Shown: positions 19,501 to 28,925, counted from the first letter of the stretch. The stretch: DNA of 50,629 bases from Vulcaniibacterium thermophilum (GCF_007923255.1 NZ_VOHJ01000022.1:1-50629); one strand, 5' to 3'. Program-made: numbers and translations. The notes: generated from the letters alone by a model not told the origin.

Positions 19501-19860
19501 TCACGACGCCGGACGGGAACGTTCGATCACCACCCCGACCGCGCGCGCGCCGCGCACCGCGCCGGGCTTGCTCAGCTTCAGCCGCAGCCAGCTCACCGCG
19601 AACTCGCGCAGGATCAGCTCGGCCACGCGCTCGGCCAGCGTCTCCACCAGCCCGAACCCCGACTGCTCGACATAGGCGATCACGCGCTTGCTCACCGCCT
19701 TGTAGTCCAGCGTGTCCTCGATGCGGTCGCTCGCCGCCGGCCGCCGGTTGTCGAACGCCATCTCGATGTCGAACACCAGCGGCTGCCGCACCCGCCGTTC
19801 CCAGTCGTAGATGCCGATCAGCGCCTCGATCTCGAGGCCTTCGATGAAGACGCGGTCCAT
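19501..19860 (-). CDS. folB: Dihydroneopterin aldolase FolB
   Basis: FolB cleaves dihydroneopterin to 6-hydroxymethyl-dihydropterin and glycolaldehyde, feeding FolK. The 119-residue product has the family core EALIGIYDWERRVRQPLVFD, the DTLDYKAVSKRV segment and the catalytic region VETLAERVAELIL (Glu and downstream Lys in LRLKLSKPGAV). The ATG at 19860 abuts a run of seven C (in mRNA) and then GATTCCC repeats, so no Shine-Dalgarno sequence is present. It lies 615 bp downstream of tsaD on the same strand, with only repeats between them. Confidence 0.95.
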   Translation of the reverse strand: MDRVFIEGLEIEALIGIYDWERRVRQPLVFDIEMAFDNRRPAASDRIEDTLDYKAVSKRVIAYVEQSGFGLVETLAERVAELILREFAVSWLRLKLSKPGAVRGARAVGVVIERSRPAS

Positions 19861-20012
19861 GGGGGGGCGGGAATCGGGAATGGGGAATCGGGAATCGGGA
19901 ATCGGGAATGGGGAATCGGGAACGGGGAACGGGGAACGGGGAACGGGAACGGGAACGGGAACGGGAACGGGAACGGGGAATCGGGAACCAGGAGTCGGGA
20001 ATCGTAAAGAAA
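19861..20012. repeat. G-rich heptamer/hexamer array (GGGAATC, GGGGAAC, GGGAAC) upstream of folB
   Basis: About 20 tandem purine-rich units on the plus strand fall into blocks: GGGAATC or GGGAATG (about seven), GGGGAAC (about four), GGGAAC hexamers (about five), then a degenerate end reaching GGGAATCG. The minus strand is a matching pyrimidine tract that ends at the folB ATG. Repeated G-runs with short loops fit the classical G-quadruplex pattern. With the C-rich array at 20330-20478 this forms a large inverted pair. Confidence 0.9.
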
Positions 20013-20078
20013 AGCGATGCGTTCCGACGGCGCCGAACCTATCCCGGCGCGGCTGCTCGCCAAGCCGCACGCGCCCGC

Positions 20079-20190
20079 TTCAAGGGGAGGCCGCAACGCC
20101 TTTCCCCCTCCCCTTCAAGGGAGGCCGCAACGCCTTTCCCCCTCCCCTTCAAGGGAGGCCGCAACGCCTTTCCCCCTCCCCTTCAAGGGG
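20079..20190. repeat. Tandem array of a 34-35-bp unit (TTCAAGGG...CTCCCC)
   Basis: Three full units, 20079-20113 (35 bp), 20114-20147 and 20148-20181 (34 bp each), are essentially identical, and the start of a fourth follows. Each contains TTCAAGGGAGGCC, GCAACGCC and TTTCCCCCTCCCC. The last repeat end also forms the left arm of the long inverted repeat that follows. Confidence 0.88.
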
Positions 20191-20287
20191 AGGGCCGGGG
20201 TGGGGATGGTGTTCCTTCGCACGCCCTCCCGACTTCCGCCTCATCGCAACACCATCCCCTCCCAAACCCTCCCCTTGAAGGGGAGGG
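20174..20287. repeat. Long inverted repeat, 40-bp arms with CCCTCCCCTTCAAGGGGAGGG cores
   Basis: The arms 20174-20213 and 20248-20287 match at about 36 of 40 positions when one is reverse-complemented, around a 34-bp loop. Each arm begins with a nested palindrome, CCCTCCCCTTGAAGGGGAGGG or its complement. The element looks like a paired REP (BIME-type) repeat. It resembles the CTCCCCTGC...GCAGGGGAGG elements near 45.7 kb in the shared AGGGCCGGGG flank. Confidence 0.85.
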
Positions 20288-20329
20288 CTCCGGGGACGGA
20301 GCAGGCAGCGCGACGCAGCGAACATGGCA

Positions 20330-20478
20330 CACCCGACTCCGACTCCGACTCCCGACTCCCGACTCCGACTCCGACTCCGACTCCCGACTCCCGACTCCCG
20401 ATTCCCGATTCCCGATTCCCCGCTCCCCGCTCCCCGCTCCCCGCTCCCCGCTCCCCGTTCCCCGTTCCCCGTTCCCTA
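20330..20478. repeat. C-rich heptamer array downstream of tsaD
   Basis: About 20 units read on the plus strand as blocks of CGACTC/CCGACTC, CCCGACT, CCCGATT (three), CCCCGCT (five) and CCCCGTT (three). The array runs into the tsaD stop codon (20478-20476), and the last codons of tsaD lie just beyond it. It is the inverted partner of the array at 19861-20012. Homogeneous blocks of single-base variants suggest growth by local slippage. Confidence 0.9.
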
Positions 20479-21504
20479 TCCCCGCCCCCCACGCACCTCC
20501 GGCAACCCCGCCATGTCCCACCGCGCATGCACTCGCACCGCGGCGTCGTCGTGCAGGCCGGCGGCCAGCCGCAGCGCGCCGGCGAAGGCGATCATCGCGC
20601 CGTTGTCGGTGCAGAACGCCGGCCGCGGGAAGCGCACGCGGGCGCCGCGGCGGGCGGTCATCGCCTCCAGCGCGGCGCGCAGGCGGCGGTTGGCGCCGAC
20701 CCCGCCGGCGACGATCAGGGTGTCGTGGCCGGTGGCCTCCAGCGCGCGCTCGCACTTGATCGCCAGCGTCTCCACCACCGCCTCCTCGAACGCCCGCGCG
20801 ATGTCGGCGCGGGTCTGCTCGCCCTGGTCGCTGCCCTGCCAGGCCAGCAGCACCTGGGTCTTGAGCCCGCTGAAGCTGAAGTCGAGCCCCGGGCGGTCGG
20901 TCATCGGCCGCGCGAACCGGAACGCGCCGGGGCGGCCCTGCTCCGCCAGCGCGGCGAGCTGCGGTCCGCCCGGGTACGGCAGGCCCATCAGCTTGGCGGT
21001 CTTGTCGAACGCCTCGCCGGCGGCATCGTCGAGCGTCTCGCCGAGCAGGCGGTAGCGGCCGATCGCCTCCACCGCGACGAGCTGGGTGTGGCCGCCGGAC
21101 ACCAGCAGCGCCACGAACGGCGGCCGCAGCGCCGGATCCTCCAGCAGCGGCGCCAGCAGGTGGCCTTCCATGTGGTGCACGCCGATCGCCGGCACCTGCA
21201 GCGCCCAGGCGAGCGCGCGCGCCACCCCGGCGCCGACCAGCAGCGCGCCGACCAGCCCGGGGCCGGCGGTGTAGGCCACCCCGTCGAGGTCCTCCACCCG
21301 CAGCCCGGCCTCGCCCAGCGTCTGCCGGATCAGCGGCAGCAGCTTGCGCACGTGGTCGCGGCTGGCCAGCTCGGGCACCACGCCGCCGTACTCGGCATGC
21401 AGCGCCACCTGGCTGTAGAGCGCGTGCGCGCGCAGCCCGGCGTCGGTGGCGTACACCGCCACCCCGGTCTCGTCGCAACTGGTTTCGATGCCGAGCACGT
21501 TCAT
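20476..21504 (-). CDS. tsaD: tRNA N6-threonylcarbamoyladenosine transferase TsaD
   Basis: TsaD, with TsaB and TsaE, transfers threonylcarbamoyl to A37 of tRNAs that read ANN codons. The 342-residue product has the ASKHA fold: opening [16 protein letters not shown], metal-binding [37 protein letters not shown] and [13 protein letters not shown]. Length and motifs are normal. The Gly/Arg-rich C-terminal residues (EVRGGRG) and the TAG stop sit at the edge of the heptamer array. It is divergent from rpsU, a common arrangement in gammaproteobacteria. Confidence 0.97.
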   Translation of the reverse strand: MNVLGIETSCDETGVAVYATDAGLRAHALYSQVALHAEYGGVVPELASRDHVRKLLPLIRQTLGEAGLRVEDLDGVAYTAGPGLVGALLVGAGVARALAWALQVPAIGVHHMEGHLLAPLLEDPALRPPFVALLVSGGHTQLVAVEAIGRYRLLGETLDDAAGEAFDKTAKLMGLPYPGGPQLAALAEQGRPGAFRFARPMTDRPGLDFSFSGLKTQVLLAWQGSDQGEQTRADIARAFEEAVVETLAIKCERALEATGHDTLIVAGGVGANRRLRAALEAMTARRGARVRFPRPAFCTDNGAMIAFAGALRLAAGLHDDAAVRVHARWDMAGLPEVRGGRG

Positions 21505-21514
21505 GGGCGCTATG

Positions 21515-21544
21515 TTGCACCGCTGGAACGCGCGTCGCTATAAT
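21515..21544 (+). promoter_or_regulatory. Sigma70 promoter of rpsU
   Basis: TTGCAC (21515-21520) and a perfect TATAAT (21539-21544) are separated by 18 bp, giving a predicted transcript start near 21551 and a leader of about 45 nt before the rpsU ATG. This is among the best promoters in the window and suits a strongly expressed ribosomal protein gene. Confidence 0.85.
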
Positions 21545-21594
21545 GCGCGGCTCCCCCGGCCCGAGCGGCCGGGCACCCGTTCCCCGAGACCCTT

Positions 21595-21810
21595 ATGCCC
21601 AGCGTCAAAGTCCGCGAAAACGAGCCGTTCGAGTTTGCCCTGCGCCGCTTCAAGCGCACCTGCGAAAAGGCCGGCGTGCTGGCCGAGACCCGCAAGCGCG
21701 AGTTCTACGAGAAGCCGACGCAGGAGCGCAAGCGCAAGGCCGCGGCCGCGGTGAAGCGCCAGATGCGCCGCCAGTCGCGCGACGCCACCAAGCGCCAGCG
21801 CCTGTACTGA
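21595..21810 (+). CDS. rpsU: 30S ribosomal protein S21
   Basis: S21 is a small, very basic protein of the 30S platform that helps recognition of mRNA leaders. The 71-residue product, beginning [20 protein letters not shown] and ending in the Lys/Arg-rich [14 protein letters not shown], is full length and typical. It has its own strong promoter upstream and a hairpin terminator downstream, ahead of yqeY and dnaG, as in the macromolecular synthesis operons of other gammaproteobacteria. Confidence 0.98.
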   Translation: MPSVKVRENEPFEFALRRFKRTCEKAGVLAETRKREFYEKPTQERKRKAAAAVKRQMRRQSRDATKRQRLY

Positions 21811-21862
21811 GCCGGCTCGCCGGGCGCCTTCGGGTGCCCGCCGGGTGACGGACGACGCGTGA

Positions 21863-21894
21863 AGCCGGCTGCGCCCCAGGCGCGCCGGCTTTTT
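21863..21894 (+). terminator. Rho-independent terminator after rpsU
   Basis: AGCCGGC (21863-21870 region) pairs with GCCGGCT (21884-21890), and the inner GCGCC pairs with GGCGC across a short CCA loop; TTTTT follows directly. A second hairpin with a TTCG loop lies just before it (about 21819-21845). Partial read-through would set dnaG expression lower than rpsU, as in the E. coli operon. Confidence 0.85.
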
Positions 21895-22036
21895 GCGTTG
21901 GGCCCGGAGGGCCGGGATGCGCGATCGGGGATTCGTGAAGCGGATCCCTCCCGACCCACCTCCGGCCTGTCTGCTTCCCGCCAGGCTCCCGGCTCGAGCT
22001 CCTATCCCCAGTCCCACCAATCGAATCCCGACGCCT

Positions 22037-22483
22037 ATGACCCTCAAACAGCGCCTGACCGACGACATGAAGGCCGCGATGAAGAGCGGCGACAAGGCCA
22101 GCCTCGGCGCGATCCGGCTGATCAACGCCGCGATCAAGCAGAAGGAGGTCGACGAACGCATCGAGCTGGACGATGCGGCGGTGATCGCCGTGCTCGACAA
22201 GATGGTCAAGCAGCGCCGCGACTCGATCGCGCAGTACCAGGCCGCCGGCCGCGCCGATCTGGCCGAGGCCGAGCAGGCCGAGATCGCGGTGATCGAACGC
22301 TACCTGCCGGCCAAGCTGGGCGAGGCCGAGCTGCAGGCCGCGGTGCAGGCGGCGATCGCCGAAACCGGCGCCAGCGGCCCCGCCGACATGGGCAAGGTGA
22401 TGGGCGTGCTGAAGCCCCGGCTCGCCGGCCAGGCCGACATGGGCCAGGTCTCCGCGCTGGTGAAGAAGGCGCTGGCGGGCTGA
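22037..22483 (+). CDS. GatB/YqeY domain-containing protein
   Basis: The 148-residue product is a stand-alone YqeY protein, related to the tail domain of the GatB amidotransferase subunit. It opens MTLKQRLTDDMKAAMKSGDK and contains the family segment IERYLPAKLGEAELQAAVQ and GASGPADMGKVMGVLKPRLAGQADM. The function is unproven; a tRNA-related role is inferred from the fold. It is often found between rpsU and dnaG, as here. The 40 bp before the ATG are pyrimidine-rich (CCCAGTCCC, GAATCCCGACGCCT) with no Shine-Dalgarno sequence, like a decayed version of the GATTCCC elements. Confidence 0.93.
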   Translation: MTLKQRLTDDMKAAMKSGDKASLGAIRLINAAIKQKEVDERIELDDAAVIAVLDKMVKQRRDSIAQYQAAGRADLAEAEQAEIAVIERYLPAKLGEAELQAAVQAAIAETGASGPADMGKVMGVLKPRLAGQADMGQVSALVKKALAG

Positions 22484-22488
22484 GCGCG

Positions 22489-22977
22489 ATGGACGCCGGC
22501 ATCGTGCTGCGCCCCGCCGTCCGCGCGGACGTGCCGCTGATCCTCGCCTTCATCCGCGAATTGGCCGAGTACGAGAAGCTCGCGCACGAGGTGGTCGCCG
22601 ACGAGGCGGGTCTGGCCGGGCAGCTCTTCGGCGAGCGCCCGGCCGCCGAAGTGGTGATCGCCGAGGCGGACGGCCAGCCGGCCGGCTTCGCGTTGTTCTT
22701 CCACAATTTCTCGACCTTCCTCGGCCGCCGCGGGCTGTACCTCGAGGACCTGTACGTGCGCCCGGCGTTCCGCGGCCGCGGCCTGGGCCTGGCGCTGATG
22801 CGGCATCTGGCGCGGCTGGCGGTCGAACGCGGCTGCGGCCGCTTCGAGTGGTCGGTGCTCGACTGGAACATGCCGGCGATCGCCTTCTATCGCCGCCTCG
22901 GCGCGGTCGGCCTGGAGGACTGGACAGTCCAGCGCCTCAGCGGCGAGGCGCTGCGGCGGCTGGCGGCCGAGGGCTGA
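22489..22977 (+). CDS. GNAT-family N-acetyltransferase
   Basis: The 162-residue product is a single GNAT domain. IVLRPAVRADVPLILAFIRELAEYEKL forms the first strand and helices, GLYLEDLYVRPAFRGRGLGLALMRHLA is the acetyl-CoA-binding motif A (pyrophosphate loop RGRGLG), and FEWSVLDWNMPAIAFYRRLGA is motif B. The domain resembles diamine or thialysine acetyltransferases, but the substrate cannot be fixed from sequence. The ATG lies 5 bp after the yqeY stop, so it is cotranscribed with yqeY. A GNAT gene inserted before dnaG is not part of the usual operon. Confidence 0.9.
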   Translation: MDAGIVLRPAVRADVPLILAFIRELAEYEKLAHEVVADEAGLAGQLFGERPAAEVVIAEADGQPAGFALFFHNFSTFLGRRGLYLEDLYVRPAFRGRGLGLALMRHLARLAVERGCGRFEWSVLDWNMPAIAFYRRLGAVGLEDWTVQRLSGEALRRLAAEG

Positions 22978-23368
22978 CGCGGGCCGGCACGCACGTCGAA
23001 GTGCGCGCCAAGCCCCATCCCGTCGCCCCGGCGAACGCCGGGGCCCAATTTCCCTGAGCACCCAAACAAGGGGTCCCGGCCTGCGCCGGGACGACGAGCC
23101 GTTGATCCGCAGCACCATCGAACTCACGCGCCAAGGCCTCCCCCCGTCGCCCCGGCGGACGCCGGGGCCCATTGTCCACGGCCACTCAACAATAGGTTCC
23201 AACCTGCGCCGGGGCGGCGCGCTGCCAATTCGGCAACAGGTGAGTCCGGCGCCGCTTCGACAAGAGGTCAAGTCCGGCGCCGCGGATCGCACGTGCGGCG
23301 TGGCGCCTACCGCCTGCGCTGACACCCCGCAGCCCGCCGGCCACCCCCGCGAATGCGATCATGTGCCG
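22978..23368. repeat. Two paired REP-like elements (CGTCGCCCCGGCG...CGCCGGGG family) upstream of dnaG
   Basis: This 391-bp gene-free stretch holds two head-to-head palindromic pairs: about 23024-23097 (CGCCCCGGCGAACGCCGGGGCCC facing GGTCCCGGCCTGCGCCGGGACGAC) and about 23146-23220 (CGCCCCGGCGGACGCCGGGGCCC facing ACCTGCGCCGGGGCGGCG). Further on, AGGTGAGTCCGGCGCCGC and AGGTCAAGTCCGGCGCCGC form a short direct repeat (about 23238-23283). The dnaG start follows with no strong ribosome site. I see no separate gene here. Confidence 0.75.
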
Positions 23369-25105
23369 ATGGCCCGCATCCCCGACGCCTTCATCGACGA
23401 GCTGCTGGCGCGCACCGACATCGTCGAGGTGGTCGGCGCGCGCGTGCCGTTGAAGCGGCAGGGGCGCGAGTATTCGGCGCGCTGCCCGTTCCACGACGAA
23501 CGCTCGCCGTCGTTCTACGTCTCGCCGACCAAGCAGTTCTACCACTGCTTCGGCTGCGGCGCGCACGGCACCGCGCTGAGCTTCCTGATGAACTACGACC
23601 GCCTCGAATTCCTCGATGCGGTCGAGGAACTCGCGCGCCGGGTGGGCATGGACGTGCCGCGCGACACGCGCAGCCGCAACGAGAATCCGGACACGCGCGA
23701 CCTGTACGCGGCGCTGGAGGCGGCATCGAAATTCTTCCAGAAGCAGTTGGCCGCCACCGAACGCGCGCGGCGCTATCTCGATGCGCGCGGCGTCGACGAG
23801 GCCACCCGCGCGCGCTTCGCGATCGGCTACGCGCCCGACGGCTTCAACGCGCTGCGCGATGCGCTCGGCACCGACGCGCGCCGGATGGCGCTGCTCGAAC
23901 GCGCCGGGCTGTTCTCGAAGAACGATGCCGGCCGCGTGTACGACAAGTTCCGCGACCGGGTGATGTTCCCGATCCACGACCGCCGCGGCCGGGTGATCGC
24001 GTTCGGCGGCCGCATCCTGGAGAAGAAGGACGACGCGCCGAAATATCTCAATTCGCCGGAGACCGCGCTGTTCCACAAAGGCCGCGAGCTGTACGGCCTG
24101 TGGCAGGTGCGGCAGGCGCACGCGCGCATCCCGCGGCTGATCGTGGTCGAGGGCTACATGGACGTGGTCGCGCTGTTCCAGCACGGCATCGACACCGCGG
24201 TGGCGACGCTCGGCACCGCGACCACGCCGGACCACGCCGAGCTGCTGTTCCGCAACGCACCGGATGTCTACTTCTGTTTCGACGGCGACCGCGCCGGACG
24301 TGCGGCGGCATGGAAGGCGGTCGAGTCGGTGCTGCCGCGCATGAAGGACGGCCGCCAGGCGTTCTTCCTGTTCCTGCCGGAGGGCGAGGATCCGGACACC
24401 CTCGTGCGCAACGAGGGCCGCGCCGGCTTCGAGGCGCGGCTGGCGCAGGCCACGCCGCTGTCGCAGTTCTTCTTCGACACGCTCGCCCACGACGTCAATC
24501 TCGCCACGCTGGAAGGCAAGGGCCGGCTCGCCGAGCGCGCCAAGCCGCTGCTGGCGCAGATTCCCGATGGCGCGTTCCGCGACCTGATGCAGCAACGCCT
24601 GACCGAGCTCACCGGCGTGGGCGCACGCACCGCGTCGCCGCAGACGCACGTGCCCGCGCAGCCGGCGCGTGGCGCGCGACCGGCCGCCCTGCCTGCGCCC
24701 AAACGCAGCCTGGTGCGCAGCGCGATCGCGCTGCTGCTGCAGAAGCCGGCGCTGGCGCTGGATCTCGCACTGCCGCTCGCCTTCGCGCCGCTGCGTCAGC
24801 CCGGCGTGCCGCTGCTGGTCGAGATCGTCCAACTGGTCCACGCGCGCCCGGAGATCACCACCGGCGTGCTGATCGAGCACTTCGCCGGCCGCGAGGAGCA
24901 CGCCGCGCTGCAGAAGCTCGCGCTGCAGGAGGTTCCGGGCGACGAGACGGCCTGGCGGGCGGAATGGCGGGATACGGTGGCCCGGCTGGAGCGCCAGACC
25001 CTCGAGCAGCGCATCGAGGAACTGCAGGCGCGGATCGCCGAACTGGACGATGCGGAGAAATCCGAGTTGCGCGCGCTGCTCGCCGCACGCGTGCAGCGGC
25101 GCTGA
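23369..25105 (+). CDS. dnaG: DNA primase DnaG
   Basis: DnaG synthesises the RNA primers for replication. The 578-residue product has three parts: the N-terminal zinc domain with ligands Cys39, His42, Cys60 and Cys63 (CPFHDE and FHCFGCG-type FYHCFGCG), the TOPRIM catalytic core (IVVEGYMDVVALFQHG; FDGDRAGRAAAWKAV), and a C-terminal DnaB-binding helical domain (about residues 440-578). The ATG at 23369 gives the usual MARIPDAFIDELLARTDIV opening. It lies in the rpsU-yqeY-dnaG order of the macromolecular synthesis operon, but rpoD does not follow. Confidence 0.97.
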   Translation: MARIPDAFIDELLARTDIVEVVGARVPLKRQGREYSARCPFHDERSPSFYVSPTKQFYHCFGCGAHGTALSFLMNYDRLEFLDAVEELARRVGMDVPRDTRSRNENPDTRDLYAALEAASKFFQKQLAATERARRYLDARGVDEATRARFAIGYAPDGFNALRDALGTDARRMALLERAGLFSKNDAGRVYDKFRDRVMFPIHDRRGRVIAFGGRILEKKDDAPKYLNSPETALFHKGRELYGLWQVRQAHARIPRLIVVEGYMDVVALFQHGIDTAVATLGTATTPDHAELLFRNAPDVYFCFDGDRAGRAAAWKAVESVLPRMKDGRQAFFLFLPEGEDPDTLVRNEGRAGFEARLAQATPLSQFFFDTLAHDVNLATLEGKGRLAERAKPLLAQIPDGAFRDLMQQRLTELTGVGARTASPQTHVPAQPARGARPAALPAPKRSLVRSAIALLLQKPALALDLALPLAFAPLRQPGVPLLVEIVQLVHARPEITTGVLIEHFAGREEHAALQKLALQEVPGDETAWRAEWRDTVARLERQTLEQRIEELQARIAELDDAEKSELRALLAARVQRR

Positions 25106-25179
25106 GCGGCAGTTCCCGACCCCCGGCAAGGCCGCCCGGCGCTAAGCTCGGCGTTCCGTCCGCCGAGGCCACGTTGCGC

Positions 25180-27174
<1,995 letters not shown>

Positions 27175-27188
27175 AAGGCCGTTCTTCC

Positions 27189-27217
27189 GCGAAGGCCGGG
27201 CCCGCTCCGGCCTTCGC
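27189..27217. terminator. Perfect 11-bp hairpin between convergent genes
   Basis: GCGAAGGCCGG (27189-27199) and CCGGCCTTCGC (27207-27217) form a perfect stem with a 7-nt loop in the 54-bp gap between the S9 peptidase and the convergent VOC gene. No T-run follows on either strand. A shared bidirectional stop is the likely role. Confidence 0.55.
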
Positions 27218-27228
27218 GTTCAAGACGG

Positions 27229-27615
27229 TCAGCGCAGACCGAGCTGCCAGGACACGCCGAAGCGGTCGTTGCACCAGCCGAAGCGCGCGCTGAAGTCGTA
27301 GGCGTCCAGCGGCATCAGCACCTGGCCGCCCTCCGAGAGCCGGGCGAACGCGCGCTCCAGCGCCTGCGCGCTTTCCCAGTCCACCCACACCGACAGCGCC
27401 GGCGTGAAGCCGAACGCGTGCGCGACCGGGCTGTCGAAGGCGATCAGGCGATGCCCGCCGAGCCGCCAATCGGCCCGCTTGATGCGCCCTGCGACGTCGC
27501 CATCCGGCCAGCGTTCGATCCGCTCGATGGTCAGGTCCTCGAACACCTGCGCGTACAGCGCGAGCGCCTCTTCGGCACGGCCTTCGAACATCAGCACGGT
27601 CGCGGCACGGCTCAT
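27229..27615 (-). CDS. VOC-family protein (PhnB/YjdN-like)
   Basis: The 128-residue product is a vicinal-oxygen-chelate fold protein of the PhnB-like type, with MFEGRAEEALALYAQVF at the start and DFSARFGWCNDRFGVSWQL at the end. These proteins are often called 3-demethylubiquinone methyltransferase-like, but most have no proven activity. It is the last gene of an arsR-VOC-SRPBCC-VOC operon and overlaps the SRPBCC gene as ATGA. In similar operons the products are thought to bind or modify a small molecule sensed by the ArsR regulator. Confidence 0.85.
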   Translation of the reverse strand: MSRAATVLMFEGRAEEALALYAQVFEDLTIERIERWPDGDVAGRIKRADWRLGGHRLIAFDSPVAHAFGFTPALSVWVDWESAQALERAFARLSEGGQVLMPLDAYDFSARFGWCNDRFGVSWQLGLR

Positions 27616-28175
27616 CGCGCCACCTCGCCGTCCAGACGGCGCGCGTACTCGGCTTCGAGGCGGACGAACGACCGCCAGAAGCCTTCCGGCTCGCGCCCTT
27701 CAAGCCGTGCCCGGAGCACGCCCAGATGCGCGTGCCAGCCTGCGGCGACGCTGAGCCGCGTCGCGGCCGAGAGCAGCCGCCGATGCGTCACCACCAGCCG
27801 CACCTTCGCACCGACCGACGCCAGCTCGAAGCGCACTTCGGATTCGTCGCCGTCCGCTTCCGGCCAGGTGTAGGCGAGCAGGCGCGGCGGATCGCAGGCG
27901 GTGACGCGCCCCTCGAATCGGCACTCGTCGGCGATGTCGGCGTACTTCGCCGGTGGCGGGTCGTCGTCCTGCGTGAGCGTGTTGTTGCGGAACACGTGCT
28001 CGACGCGGCCGCCGACGCGCAGCTCCATCGCGCCGGCCGCAAGCCAGGTGGCGCGCGCGTCCGGGTCGGTCAGGTAATGCCATACGCGCTCGATCGGGCC
28101 GGGCAGCAGGCGCTCGAGGCGCACGCCGTCCGTATCGACCGGCGTGCCGTAGGCGGGTTCGGGGGATACGGTCAT
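27612..28175 (-). CDS. SRPBCC / AHSA1-like domain protein
   Basis: The 187-residue product has a START-like ligand-binding fold of the activator-of-Hsp90-ATPase type: LERLLPGPIERVWHYLTDPDARATWLAAG opens the domain, ELRVGGRVEH and FEGRVTACDPPRLLAYTW form the central sheet, and the long C-terminal helix carries GWHAHLGVLRARLEG. This branch of bacterial proteins is typically encoded next to an ArsR regulator, as here. The function is likely binding of a hydrophobic small molecule. Both ends are coupled: TGA of the upstream gene overlaps its ATG and its own stop overlaps the next ATG. Confidence 0.87.
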   Translation of the reverse strand: MTVSPEPAYGTPVDTDGVRLERLLPGPIERVWHYLTDPDARATWLAAGAMELRVGGRVEHVFRNNTLTQDDDPPPAKYADIADECRFEGRVTACDPPRLLAYTWPEADGDESEVRFELASVGAKVRLVVTHRRLLSAATRLSVAAGWHAHLGVLRARLEGREPEGFWRSFVRLEAEYARRLDGEVAR

Positions 28176-28543
28176 GACACGGGCTCCTCTCGCAGGAGGT
28201 GGACGATGCCGGCCGGGTTGCTGATCCAGCAGGCGGACAGGTCCGGCGGCAGCGCTTCGATGGCGTCGCACCGCACCACGCCTGCGCTCTGCAGGCGCGC
28301 CGCGGCACGCGCCAGGTCCGGTGTCCGCAGTTCGAGCCAGAGCTCGGCGTGACCGATCTGCGGCACCGGGTCGATCCACAGCCGGAGCGCACCGAACGCG
28401 AAACAGGCCGAGGGCGGTGCGACCTCGATCGGCGGCAGCCCGACCGTATCGCGATAGAAGCGCACCGTTGCGTCGAACCGATGCAACGGCACCTTCATCG
28501 CCACGTTGTCTCCGGCGACGAAGCGGGGATGCTCAACGTCCAC
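28172..28543 (-). CDS. Glyoxalase/VOC-family protein
   Basis: The 123-residue product is a second VOC-fold protein, with VPLHRFDATVRFYRDTVGLPP and WLELRTPDLARAAARLQSAGVV typical of one-module glyoxalase/bleomycin-resistance relatives. The GTG at 28543 is chosen because GGGGAGG lies five bases upstream; it overlaps the end of arsR by 11 bp. An ATG at 28498 would give 108 residues and starts nearer the conserved fold. The ligand is unknown. Confidence 0.8.
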   Translation of the reverse strand: MDVEHPRFVAGDNVAMKVPLHRFDATVRFYRDTVGLPPIEVAPPSACFAFGALRLWIDPVPQIGHAELWLELRTPDLARAAARLQSAGVVRCDAIEALPPDLSACWISNPAGIVHLLREEPVS

Positions 28544-28925
28544 GGCGTCCTCCCCGGGTGCGCGCGACGCCGGTACGGCGCGTCGTCGCGTTGCGGGCGG
28601 CCGCGTCCTGCTCGCGCAGCACGGCCTCGAGCTGGTCCAGCCGCGCATTCCAGAAGCGTTCGTAGTGACGCAGCCACTCCATGCCGGCGTGCAGCGGGCG
28701 CGCGTCGAGCCGGCACAGATGGGTGCGGCCCTGCACCTCGCGCTGCACCAGCCCCGCGCGCTCCAGCATGCGGATGTGCTTGGAGGCGGCGGCCAGCGAC
28801 ATCGCCAGCGGCGCGGCCAGCTCGCCGACGCTGAGCGGACCGCGCGCGAGACGGCCGAGCATGGCGCGGCGGGTGGGATCGGCGAGCGCCTGGAACAGAT
28901 CGTCGAGCGGGTTATCTTCAACCAT
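28533..28925 (-). CDS. ArsR-family transcriptional regulator
   Basis: The 130-residue product is a winged-helix repressor of the ArsR class: DDLFQALADPTRRAMLGRLARGPLSVGELA, then the recognition helix region MSLAAASKHIRMLERAGLVQRE and wing GRTHLCRL. It has no cysteine cluster of the metal-sensing kind, which agrees with the SRPBCC/VOC-linked subgroup that is not metal-responsive. The ATG at 28925 has no Shine-Dalgarno sequence; it lies 7 bp after a near-consensus -10 box, so the message is probably leaderless. The Arg/Thr-rich C-terminus overlaps the next gene. It likely represses its own operon through the two dyads described below. Confidence 0.92.
   Translation of the reverse strand: MVEDNPLDDLFQALADPTRRAMLGRLARGPLSVGELAAPLAMSLAAASKHIRMLERAGLVQREVQGRTHLCRLDARPLHAGMEWLRHYERFWNARLDQLEAVLREQDAAARNATTRRTGVARTRGGRRGR

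Noticed and set aside
20079-20190. CRISPR-like array
   Set aside because: The 34-bp units are directly tandem with no unique spacers between them, and no cas genes are present.
19861-20475. Protein-coding frames through the repeat region (Arg/Gly/Glu or Ser/Pro/Arg-Asp repeats)
   Set aside because: The predicted proteins merely translate the heptamers, have no other sequence, and overlap the ends of folB or tsaD.
23353-25105. A second-frame open frame across dnaG that runs into the S9 peptidase as one 1273-codon frame
   Set aside because: Only the part from 25180 has protein character (signal peptide and S9 motifs). The upstream part is an Arg/Ala-rich shadow of dnaG.
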